Source of the DNA: Azovibrio restrictus
GTDB taxonomy: Bacteria; Pseudomonadota; Gammaproteobacteria; Burkholderiales; Rhodocyclaceae
Length of the DNA stretch: 5,075 nucleotides
NCBI GenBank assembly: GCA_003252145.1
Contig: QKDJ01000168.1
Coordinates: 1 to 5,075 of the forward strand
Direction of reading: 5' to 3'
Under the pieces are notes generated by a model, which saw only the letters and a list, made by a program, of their open reading frames with translations, was not told the origin of the DNA and did not search any database. The translations under genes were made by a program, and so were the position numbers. This document shows, piece after piece, positions 1-5,075 of the stretch (its first letter is position 1; every line of letters begins with the position of its first letter).

Positions 1-295
1 CAAGGACCTCCTTATTACTCCCACCATAACCCCGACTGATGATGCCCGGTCTCCAACCTGCTGCACTCAAGGCCTTGGCCAACCAGAGGGTCAGCGGAGT
101 CTTCCCCGCACCACCCACCACCAGATTGCCCACCACGACCACCGGTACCGGCAGGGCGCGGGATGCCAGCCAACCACGCCGGTAAGCCAGACGACGCAAG
201 GCCGCCAGTGCTGCAAAAAGGAGGGTCAGAGGAGCCAAGCCCCACAGGAGCGGGGATAGCCGTCGGGCATACCAACGCTCCTGCAGACTAGGCAT
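1..295 (-). CDS. lpxK: Tetraacyldisaccharide 4'-kinase LpxK, N-terminal 98 residues (3' end cut by window edge)
   Basis: LpxK phosphorylates the 4' position of the lipid A disaccharide at the cytoplasmic face of the inner membrane, using ATP, late in lipid A synthesis. The visible part starts MPSLQERWYARR. A hydrophobic stretch at about residues 14-33 fits the family's N-terminal membrane anchor. The P-loop GNLVVGGAGKT lies at residues 56-66 with Lys65 and Thr66, and SRGYGG follows at residues 87-92. Both motifs are typical of LpxK. The ATG (positions 293-295) overlaps the exbD stop by one base (TAATG), and no Shine-Dalgarno sequence is visible just upstream. This suggests translation coupled to exbD. 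It is the last visible gene of the exbB-exbD-lpxK operon. About two thirds of a normal-length LpxK (roughly 330 residues) lies outside the window. The family call is firm; integrity of the rest cannot be judged. Confidence 0.93.
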   Translation of the reverse strand, partial: MPSLQERWYARRLSPLLWGLAPLTLLFAALAALRRLAYRRGWLASRALPVPVVVVGNLVVGGAGKTPLTLWLAKALSAAGWRPGIISRGYGGSNKEVL

Positions 296-717
296 TACTC
301 GGAGGCGACAGACTGGGTCGTGAAGGAAATGCGGGGATAACCAGCCGATTGAGCAGCCTGCATCACGTCCACCACACTTTGGTGGGTTGCCTTGGCATCG
401 GCACTGATGATGATGAGAGGATCAGCCCGCCCCTCTGCTGCACGGGTCAGGGCTTCACGAATGAAGGACACCTCGCTGCGCTGCAGGGGCTGGCGGTTCA
501 CCACCACCTGCCCGGTCGCCGTCACCGCCACCTCGATTTCGTTGGGCTGCTCGTCGCGCTGCTCGGCGTTGGCCGAAGGCAGATTGATTTCCAGGCCGGA
601 GAAACGTGCGTAGGTCGTGGTCAGCATCAGGAAGATGATGACCACCAACAGTACGTCAATCAGCGGAATCAAGTTGATTTCCGGCTCTTCCCGGCCACGG
701 CCCCGATGGAAATTCAT
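295..717 (-). CDS. exbD: ExbD/TolR family biopolymer transport protein
   Basis: This is a 140-residue inner-membrane protein that works with ExbB to convert proton motive force into mechanical work on outer-membrane transport or envelope maintenance. Architecture is standard: a short cytoplasmic N-terminus (residues 1-15), one membrane helix at about 17-37, and a periplasmic domain to the end. The helix carries the conserved motif PLIDVLL, with Asp21 as the expected proton-carrying residue. Length fits the family. The ATG lies 10 nt after the exbB stop, with AAGG about 8 nt upstream as ribosome binding site. Its TAA overlaps the lpxK start. Sequence alone does not cleanly separate ExbD from TolR. 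No tonB, tolA, tolB or pal is visible, and ExbD-type proteins next to lpxK are a familiar betaproteobacterial arrangement, so I use exbD. Confidence 0.9.
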   Translation of the reverse strand: MNFHRGRGREEPEINLIPLIDVLLVVIIFLMLTTTYARFSGLEINLPSANAEQRDEQPNEIEVAVTATGQVVVNRQPLQRSEVSFIREALTRAAEGRADPLIIISADAKATHQSVVDVMQAAQSAGYPRISFTTQSVASE

Positions 718-727
718 GACTTGCGCC

Positions 728-1333
728 TTACTTACGGTCGCCGTGGATCACTTCCACCAGGCGAATGGCCTGCTGTTCCATGTCCACCACGAAACTATCG
801 ATCAGGGCGCGGAAGTGGCGCCAGAAGATCATGCTGGGAATGGCGATCAGGATCCCGAAACCCGTGTTGTAGAGCGCGACGGAAATACCATGGGCCAATT
901 GATGAGGATCGGCACTGCCCGGCGTCTGGGCAGAGAACATTTCAATCATCCCCACCACGGTTCCAAACAGACCCATCAAGGGAGCAATGGAAGCAATGGT
1001 GCCCAGGGTGGTCATGTAGCGTTCCAATTGATGGGTCACAGCACGCCCCACCTCTTCGATGGACTCTTTCATGATCTCCCGGGATGCACTCCGATTACGT
1101 AGGCCGGCAGCTAGCACTTGGCCCAGAGGAGAGTGACGTTCCAGATCGGCCACCAGCTGGTCGTTGGCCGCCCCTTTACGGAACTCGGCCACCACACGCT
1201 GCAGCAGGCCAGCAGGGACAATCCGGGCACCGCGCAGGGCGATGGAACGTTCAATGATAAGAGCAACCGCAATCACGGAAGCGAAGAGCAAGGGCCAGAT
1301 AGGCCAGCCCGCAGCCTGAACAATCGCAAACAC
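728..1333 (-). CDS. exbB: ExbB/TolQ/MotA-family proton channel protein
   Basis: This 201-residue polytopic inner-membrane protein forms the multimeric channel that surrounds ExbD and couples proton flow to motion. Three membrane segments are visible, at about residues 12-29, 109-131 and 149-171. A large cytoplasmic loop separates the first two, as expected for the family. The signature APLMGLFGTVVGMI spans residues 117-130. The start is GTG (positions 1331-1333), chosen because MFAIVQAAGWP matches the usual family N-terminus. A strong GGAGGT lies at 1337-1342, only 3 nt from the start codon, which is unusually close. exbD follows after 10 nt, so the two are surely co-transcribed. This is the first gene of the operon, facing away from xseA across a 345-bp spacer. 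TolQ is the main alternative name. Confidence 0.9.
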   Translation of the reverse strand: MFAIVQAAGWPIWPLLFASVIAVALIIERSIALRGARIVPAGLLQRVVAEFRKGAANDQLVADLERHSPLGQVLAAGLRNRSASREIMKESIEEVGRAVTHQLERYMTTLGTIASIAPLMGLFGTVVGMIEMFSAQTPGSADPHQLAHGISVALYNTGFGILIAIPSMIFWRHFRALIDSFVVDMEQQAIRLVEVIHGDRK

Positions 1334-1336
1334 GCT

Positions 1337-1342
1337 ACCTCC
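1337..1342 (-). promoter_or_regulatory. Ribosome binding site of exbB
   Basis: GGAGGT read on the minus strand, a near-complete anti-16S match, lies 3 nt before the GTG start of exbB. It supports GTG as the real start, because no ATG nearby gives a family-length protein. The spacing is shorter than the usual 5-9 nt. Confidence 0.65.
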
Positions 1343-1363
1343 AGTAACTTTTTCTAGTCCGGC

Positions 1364-1392
1364 ATTCTCCCGCAGCCCTATTTACAGGGCAA
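1364..1392 (-). promoter_or_regulatory. Candidate sigma-70 promoter for exbB-exbD-lpxK
   Basis: On the minus strand TTGCCC (1387-1392) and GAGAAT (1364-1369) are separated by 17 bp. Each matches 4 of 6 consensus positions. Predicted transcription would begin near 1357 and give a leader of about 24 nt that contains the exbB ribosome binding site. A competing weak pair is TTTTCA (1402-1407) and TAAATA (1379-1384), also with a 17-bp spacer. The operon must have a promoter in this spacer unless it is transcribed from elsewhere, but neither pair is strong. Confidence 0.28.
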
Positions 1393-1452
1393 GCCCAGGC
1401 GTGAAAAAAGCTTGACAGCGGCATCCTTCTGACCAGAACAGCCCCCTTTGGC

Positions 1453-1477
1453 GTTATCCACAAAACCTGTGGATAAC
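1453..1477. repeat. 10-bp perfect inverted repeat with 5-bp spacer
   Basis: The arms GTTATCCACA (1453-1462) and TGTGGATAAC (1468-1477) are perfect reverse complements around AAACC. The dyad is formed by DnaA boxes 1 and 2 plus one flanking base pair. No T tract follows, so it is not a typical intrinsic terminator. A second dyad overlaps it on the right: CTTTGTG (1477-1483) pairs with CACAAAG (1494-1500). Confidence 0.85.
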
Positions 1478-1488
1478 TTTGTGGATAG
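1454..1488. promoter_or_regulatory. Cluster of three DnaA boxes
   Basis: Box 1 is TTATCCACA on the plus strand at 1454-1462. Box 2 is its exact reverse complement, TGTGGATAA, at 1468-1476. Box 3 is TGTGGATAG at 1480-1488, a minus-strand box with one mismatch at its first base. Boxes 1 and 2 match the strongest known DnaA 9-mer exactly. They are inverted with a 5-bp gap; boxes 2 and 3 are tandem with a 3-bp gap. Two perfect 9-mers within 23 bp plus a near-perfect third is very unlikely by chance. The dense grouping and the AT-rich tract about 66 bp downstream resemble origin or origin-control sites. No dnaA, dnaN, rpmH or gidA gene is visible, so I do not call this the chromosomal origin. DnaA binding is inferred from sequence. 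Confidence 0.7.
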
Positions 1489-1554
1489 CCTGTCACAAAG
1501 TGAAGCAAACCCAGCAGGGGCAAGGCCTTTCCTTACGCTGCCCAGAAATCAGGC

Positions 1555-1577
1555 AAAAAATATTTATTTAATAAAAT
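1555..1577. other. 23-bp run of A/T only, possible unwinding element or promoter AT tract
   Basis: All 23 bases are A or T, in sequence that is otherwise GC-rich. The run lies about 66 bp downstream of the DnaA-box cluster and about 100 bp upstream of the xseA start. It could be a DNA unwinding element if the boxes form an origin-like site, or the AT-rich core of the xseA promoter. Hexamers such as TAATAA (1569-1574) and TATCAA (1586-1591) resemble -10 elements but lack convincing -35 partners. Confidence 0.45.
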
Positions 1578-1678
1578 CAACGAACTATCAATTACAAACC
1601 CCTGTCAAGCCTCATTTCAAAAAAATGACGCCGTGCCATACATCCCGACAAAAAGAGTTGTGGAGTAAACTCGCCGCC

Positions 1679-3034
1679 ATGCTTGACACCCCGCCTAAAA
1701 ATCTGTCCCAAACCGTCCTCAGCGTCACTGAGCTGAACCGGATGGTTCGTCACCTGATGGAAAGCTCCTTACCCCTGACCTGGGTCGCCGGAGAAATCTC
1801 CAATATCACCCGAGCCGCTTCCGGACACATCTATTTCACCCTAAAGGACAATAGCGCCCAGGTACGCTGCACCCTTTGGCGCAACAAGGCCCAATTACTG
1901 GGGTTCCGCCCGGAAAACGGGCAAAAGGTGGAGGCCCGGATTCTGGCGACCCTCTACGAAGCCCGGGGAGACTTCCAACTTAATGTGGAAGCCCTGCGCC
2001 AGGCAGGCCAAGGCAATCTGTTCGAGCGTTTTCTCGCCCTCAAGGCCAAACTGGAAAGTGAAGGTTTGTTTGCCTCGGAAAACAAACGCCCCCTGCCCTT
2101 TTTTCCCCGACGCATTGCCCTGGTCACCAGCCCCCAGGCAGCAGCCCTGCGGGATGTACTGACCACGCTGGCCAGACGGGCGCCCCATGTGCAGGTCACC
2201 CTTTTCCCCACGCCAGTACAGGGTGAAGGAGCCGGCGCCCAGATTGCCCAGGCACTGGCCCAGGCTCAATCCTCCAATAGCGACCTGATCATCCTCTGCC
2301 GTGGCGGCGGCAGCATGGAGGATTTGTGGGCCTTCAATGAGGAAATACTGGCCCGCCAGATTCGCTCCGGTGCCATACCCGTCATCAGTGGCGTAGGTCA
2401 CGAAACCGATTTCACCATTGCCGATTTCGCCGCCGATCTGCGCGCGCCCACACCCACGGCAGCGGCAGAACTGGCCTGCCCTGATCGCAATCAGCTCCTG
2501 GGACGCCTTGCCGAATTGCAGCAGCGTCACCAACGTGCCTTCCAGCAACGCCTGCGGCAATGGGAACAGCGACTGGATAACCTGGCCACCCGCCTTCCCT
2601 CGCCCCAGCGGCAGCTGGCCACCCGCAGGGAACGCCTGACAGAACTGGAACAGCGCTTGAGCCATGCAGCGCGACGCCAGGCTGATACGACCGAGCGCCG
2701 TCTGCAGCATCTGGCCTACCGCCTGATGCACCACCGCCCCCAACCGGCCCGTTTTCAGGAAAGTGCCGATCTGCTGACCCTACGCCTTCAGCATGCCTGG
2801 AAACAGCAACTGCGCAACCATGAAAACCGCCTGGAACAGGCTAAGCAGGGACTGCGACAGCTGGACCCCCACGCAGTACTGGCCCGGGGTTATGCCATGG
2901 TGTTTAATGCGAATGGGCATGCGATTCGCGACAGCCGGGAACTCAAACCCCAGGACAGGCTCCAAGTGGTGCTTTCGGAAGGGCAAGCCCAGGTGCAGGT
3001 GACTCAGGTTGTCACCCCCGGAGAAGCCCAATAG
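1679..3034 (+). CDS. xseA: Exodeoxyribonuclease VII large subunit
   Basis: XseA is the catalytic subunit of exonuclease VII, which with several copies of the small XseB subunit degrades single-stranded DNA from both ends into oligonucleotides. The protein has 451 residues, within the usual 440-460. An N-terminal OB-fold (about 10-110) includes VAGEISN (36-42) and SGHIYFTLKD (48-57). The catalytic domain follows, with RGGGSMEDLWAFN (208-220) and GVGHETD (238-244). Arg208, His241, Asp244 and probably Asp159 correspond to residues important in the E. coli enzyme, matched by motif from memory. A long Gln/Arg/Leu-rich coiled coil (about 270-390) and a C-terminal ARGYAMV segment (Arg403) complete it. 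I chose the ATG at 1679 because LSVTELNRMV then falls near the N-terminus as in homologues. GGAG at 1662-1665 is a distant (13 nt) ribosome binding site. An ATG at 1625 is the alternative. xseB is not in the window. Confidence 0.95.
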   Translation: MLDTPPKNLSQTVLSVTELNRMVRHLMESSLPLTWVAGEISNITRAASGHIYFTLKDNSAQVRCTLWRNKAQLLGFRPENGQKVEARILATLYEARGDFQLNVEALRQAGQGNLFERFLALKAKLESEGLFASENKRPLPFFPRRIALVTSPQAAALRDVLTTLARRAPHVQVTLFPTPVQGEGAGAQIAQALAQAQSSNSDLIILCRGGGSMEDLWAFNEEILARQIRSGAIPVISGVGHETDFTIADFAADLRAPTPTAAAELACPDRNQLLGRLAELQQRHQRAFQQRLRQWEQRLDNLATRLPSPQRQLATRRERLTELEQRLSHAARRQADTTERRLQHLAYRLMHHRPQPARFQESADLLTLRLQHAWKQQLRNHENRLEQAKQGLRQLDPHAVLARGYAMVFNANGHAIRDSRELKPQDRLQVVLSEGQAQVQVTQVVTPGEAQ

Positions 3035-3037
3035 AAT
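3009..3037 (+). promoter_or_regulatory. Predicted sigma-70 promoter of sodB, inside the end of xseA
   Basis: TTGTCA (3009-3014) and TAGAAT (3032-3037) are separated by exactly 17 bp, and each matches 5 of 6 consensus bases. The TAG of the -10 hexamer is also the xseA stop codon (3032-3034). Transcription would start near 3044, leaving a leader of about 30 nt with the sodB ribosome binding site. This would give sodB its own strong transcription, in line with its highly biased codon use. Confidence 0.6.
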
Positions 3038-3061
3038 CGTTGGCTCACAACCCTAAATAAC

Positions 3062-3065
3062 GGAG
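3062..3065 (+). promoter_or_regulatory. Ribosome binding site of sodB
   Basis: GGAG lies 9 nt before the ATG at 3075, in an A-rich leader (AAATAAAAG) that should have little structure. It supports this ATG as the start. Confidence 0.7.
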
Positions 3066-3074
3066 AAATAAAAG

Positions 3075-3659
3075 ATGGAACATCAACTGCCCGCTCTGCC
3101 CTACGCTCAGGACGCCCTGGCTCCCCACCTCTCCAAGGAAACCCTCGAATACCACTACGGCAAGCACCACAACGCCTACGTGGTTAACCTGAACAACCTG
3201 ATCAAGGGCACCGAATACGAAGCCCTGGATCTGGAAGCCATCGTCAAGAAGGCTCCCGCCGGTGGCGTTTACAACAACGCAGCCCAAATCTGGAACCACA
3301 CCTTCTTCTGGAACTGCATGAAGCCCGCCGGCGGTGGTGAGCCCACCGGTGCCCTGGCTGCTGCCATCAACGCCAAGTGGGGCTCCTTCGACGAATTCAA
3401 GAAGGCCTTCCAGGCCTCTGCCGTGGGCAACTTCGGTTCCGGCTGGACCTGGCTGGTGAAGAAGGCTGACGGTTCCGTGGATATCGTGAACATGGGCGCC
3501 GCTGGCACCCCCCTGACCACGGACGACAAGGCCCTGCTGTGTATCGACGTGTGGGAACATGCCTACTACATCGACTACCGCAACCTGCGCCCCAAGTTCG
3601 TGGAAACCTTCCTGGCTTCCCTGGTGAACTGGGACTTCGCTGCCAAGAACTTCGCCTAA
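3075..3659 (+). CDS. sodB: Iron superoxide dismutase
   Basis: This 194-residue cytoplasmic enzyme converts superoxide to oxygen and hydrogen peroxide. The start [10 protein letters not shown] is typical of the family. The N-terminal helical hairpin carries [10 protein letters not shown] (27-36), and the C-terminal alpha/beta domain contains [11 protein letters not shown] (158-168). All four metal ligands are present: His27, His75, Asp158 and His162. The iron type is indicated by [12 protein letters not shown] (69-80), with the active-site Gln71 supplied by the N-terminal domain, and by AGTPL (143-147) where manganese enzymes have a Gln. There is no signal peptide. Codons are strongly biased to AAC, AAG, GGC and CTG, more so than in xseA, suggesting high expression. 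It lies 40 nt after xseA, has its own predicted promoter, and is followed by a strong terminator. Cambialistic metal use cannot be excluded. Confidence 0.97.
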   Translation: MEHQLPALPYAQDALAPHLSKETLEYHYGKHHNAYVVNLNNLIKGTEYEALDLEAIVKKAPAGGVYNNAAQIWNHTFFWNCMKPAGGGEPTGALAAAINAKWGSFDEFKKAFQASAVGNFGSGWTWLVKKADGSVDIVNMGAAGTPLTTDDKALLCIDVWEHAYYIDYRNLRPKFVETFLASLVNWDFAAKNFA

Positions 3660-3675
3660 GATATTCTGCAACAGC

Positions 3676-3706
3676 AAAAAAGCGGCCACTCAGGCCGCTT
3701 TTTTTT
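3676..3706. terminator. Bidirectional intrinsic terminator between sodB and the GGDEF-EAL gene
   Basis: The stem GCGGCC (3682-3687) and GGCCGC (3693-3698) encloses the loop ACTCA. It is followed by eight T (3699-3706) and preceded by six A (3676-3681), so a T tract follows the hairpin in both directions. It starts 16 nt after the sodB stop and lies 35 nt beyond the stop of the convergent gene, so it should end both transcripts. Confidence 0.92.
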
Positions 3707-3741
3707 ATACACGCCACCAGAAATGGCGGAACGAGGAGCCA

Positions 3742-5075
3742 TCAAAGATCAGCAGGAGAAGCCTCGCCTCCGGTCAAGCTCAGCCCCTGTTGCAACACTC
3801 TTTCCAATTCATCTGGAGGCAAGGGCTTGGAAAGCAGGTAACCCTGCATGGACTTACATTGCTCCTGACGCAGGAAATCCAGCTGCTCCGTCTTTTCCAC
3901 CCCTTCGGCCACCACCCCAAGCTTGAGGCTGCGGGCCATGCCAATGATGGCACCCGCAATGGCGGCATCATCCGGATCATCGCTCACGTCGCGGACGAAG
4001 GAACGGTCGATCTTGAGCTTCACCACCGGGAAACGCTTAAGGTAGGAAAGGCTGGAATAGCCCGTACCAAAGTCGTCGATGATCAGGTGGAAGCCGGCGG
4101 CCCGCAAACGGTCCAGGGTACGCATGACAGCGTCGGTATTGAGCATGAGCACATTCTCGGTGATCTCGAATTCGATATCGCCAGGTACCAGCCCGTACTG
4201 TTTCACCTTTTCCATGGCCACGTCGTACAAGCCCTCCCGACGGAACTGAACCGGGGAAAGATTGACGGCCACGGGCACATGGACCACATCCCGGTCACGC
4301 CAATCCCGCAATTGACGGCAGACCTCATCGAGAATCCATTCCGTCAGCGGAACGATCAGCCCGGACTCTTCCGCCACGGGGATGAAGTCGTTGGGGGGCA
4401 CCATACCCACACCAGGCCGATTCCAGCGCACCAGAGCTTCCAGGGCGACCACCTCGCCCCCCTTCACATCAGCCTGGGGCTGGTAATGGAGGACGAATTC
4501 CTTATGCACCAGAGCCTGACGCAAATCACGCTCCACCTCGTGACGCCCCCGGGCCAGCACATCCATTTCCGAGGAAAAGATGCTGTAGCCATTACGACCA
4601 GCCGCCTTGGCCTGATACATGGCCGTATCGGCATTCTTCATCAGGGTGTCGATATCCAACCCATGTTCGGGGTAAATGGCAATACCGATACTGCCGCTCA
4701 CATTCAACTCATGGGTGCCTACAACGACAGGCTCCACCAGTGCTTCCAGGATGCCGCGAGCCACCTTGGCCACAGACTCCTCGTCATCCACCTCCAAGAG
4801 TAGAACGACGAACTCATCGCCCCCCAAACGACTCACTGTGTCGCTGGCGCGGACCTGATTGAGCAGGCGGTGGGTCACCGTTCGCAGCAACTCGTCACCC
4901 ACGTTGTGACCCAGGGTGTCATTGATGCTCTTGAAACGATCCAGGTCCAGGAACATGACCGCCAGACGGGTACGGTTACGCCGGGCAAAGGTAATGGCCT
5001 GACTGACCCGGTCCGTCAACAGAACCCGATTGGGCAAACCGGTGAGGAAATCATGCTCGGCCAGGTAGCGAATCC
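3742..5075 (-). CDS. GGDEF-EAL cyclic-di-GMP turnover protein, C-terminal part (5' end beyond the window)
   Basis: This is a bifunctional-type signalling protein. GGDEF domains make cyclic-di-GMP from two GTP; EAL domains hydrolyse it to pGpG. About 443 residues are visible and the frame stays open through the right edge, reading HDFLTGLPNR near 5029-5058, the classic GGDEF entry. The signature GGDEF is intact (4810-4824), and the inhibitory-site motif RASD (4840-4851) lies five residues before it. The EAL domain keeps EALVRW (EAL at 4432-4440), NLSPVQF, FEITEN, DDFGTGYSS (DD at 4072-4077), KIDRSFV, VAEGVE and a QGYLLSKP end, so its metal and catalytic residues look complete. The stop is TGA. 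A sensor region (PAS, GAF or membrane) probably lies upstream, outside the window. The gene converges on sodB across the shared terminator. Input signal and net activity cannot be read from this part. Confidence 0.93.
   Translation of the reverse strand, partial: IRYLAEHDFLTGLPNRVLLTDRVSQAITFARRNRTRLAVMFLDLDRFKSINDTLGHNVGDELLRTVTHRLLNQVRASDTVSRLGGDEFVVLLLEVDDEESVAKVARGILEALVEPVVVGTHELNVSGSIGIAIYPEHGLDIDTLMKNADTAMYQAKAAGRNGYSIFSSEMDVLARGRHEVERDLRQALVHKEFVLHYQPQADVKGGEVVALEALVRWNRPGVGMVPPNDFIPVAEESGLIVPLTEWILDEVCRQLRDWRDRDVVHVPVAVNLSPVQFRREGLYDVAMEKVKQYGLVPGDIEFEITENVLMLNTDAVMRTLDRLRAAGFHLIIDDFGTGYSSLSYLKRFPVVKLKIDRSFVRDVSDDPDDAAIAGAIIGMARSLKLGVVAEGVEKTEQLDFLRQEQCKSMQGYLLSKPLPPDELERVLQQGLSLTGGEASPADL

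Larger units (their letters stand above)
1334..1678. other. Divergent intergenic region between exbB and xseA
   Basis: These 345 bp hold no convincing gene. The xseA frame stays open back to an ATG at 1448, but that extension lacks a ribosome binding site, runs through the DnaA boxes and the AT-only tract, and would add 77 residues that the family does not have. The left part must carry the exbB operon promoter and the right part the xseA promoter. The middle holds three DnaA-box-like 9-mers (1454-1488), overlapping inverted repeats, and a 23-bp A/T-only tract (1555-1577). No clear sigma-70 promoter for xseA could be assigned. Confidence 0.8.

Noticed and set aside
349..1102. Long plus-strand open frames opposite exbD and exbB
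   Set aside because: They are antisense to clearly recognisable exbD and exbB, rich in His/Arg/Gly as expected of shadow frames, and show no domain pattern.
1412..1440. Perfect TTGACA at 1412-1417 on the plus strand as -35 of an xseA promoter
   Set aside because: At spacings of 15-19 bp the downstream hexamers (such as AGAACA) do not resemble a -10 element, and the xseA start is over 200 bp away.
1453..1477. The 10-bp inverted repeat as a transcription terminator
   Set aside because: It has no T tract on either side and lies upstream of both divergent genes; two perfect DnaA boxes explain the symmetry better.
1335..1523. 62-codon open frame on the minus strand in the spacer
   Set aside because: It overlaps the exbB ribosome binding site and the DnaA boxes, resembles no family I know, and has no ribosome binding site I can support.
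1454..1577. Calling the region the chromosomal origin outright
   Set aside because: Only three boxes are visible, and no dnaA, dnaN, rpmH, gidA or parAB gene is near; the evidence supports only a candidate DnaA-binding locus.
1895..2743. 282-codon minus-strand open frame inside xseA
   Set aside because: It is antisense to the conserved catalytic and coiled-coil parts of XseA and is low in complexity; it is a shadow of GC-rich codons.
3045..3689. 214-codon minus-strand open frame over sodB
   Set aside because: It covers the whole sodB gene in antisense and runs through the terminator; sodB has all metal ligands and a strong codon bias.
3790..4803. 337-codon plus-strand open frame opposite the GGDEF-EAL gene
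   Set aside because: It is His-rich antisense of a gene with intact GGDEF and EAL motifs; no independent support.

Overview
This 5.1 kb window looks like chromosomal housekeeping DNA from a GC-rich Gram-negative bacterium. Lipid A synthesis and ExbB/ExbD energisation genes imply an outer membrane. The order exbB-exbD-lpxK and the protein sequences suggest a betaproteobacterium, perhaps of the Rhodocyclales (Azospira/Dechloromonas type). That placement is from memory of gene order and is not proven by the sequence.

Layout. Positions 1-1333 hold a leftward operon: exbB (GTG start), exbD, then lpxK, which is cut by the left edge. The genes are tightly packed: exbB and exbD are 10 nt apart, and the exbD stop and lpxK start share one base (TAATG). 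Positions 1334-1678 are a 345-bp divergent intergenic region. It carries three close DnaA-box-like 9-mers (two perfect), a 10-bp dyad and a 23-bp run made only of A and T. Rightward from there come xseA (large subunit of exonuclease VII) and sodB (iron superoxide dismutase). sodB appears to have its own promoter embedded in the 3' end of xseA. A hairpin terminator with an A tract on one side and a T tract on the other separates sodB from a convergent leftward gene. That gene encodes a GGDEF-EAL cyclic-di-GMP protein whose N-terminus lies beyond the right edge.

How the genes relate. exbB/exbD/lpxK form an envelope operon: a proton-motive-force-driven inner-membrane motor plus the lipid A 4'-kinase. 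xseA (DNA repair and recombination) and sodB (superoxide removal) are adjacent and co-oriented, but sodB is probably transcribed mainly on its own. The GGDEF-EAL gene is a separate signalling unit.

All protein-coding genes belong to known families, and I see no mobile element, CRISPR array, tRNA, rRNA or new multi-gene system. The part least explained by ordinary annotation is the exbB-xseA intergenic region. Its DnaA-box cluster next to an AT-rich tract could be an origin-like, DnaA-titrating or DnaA-reactivating site, or a DnaA-controlled promoter.
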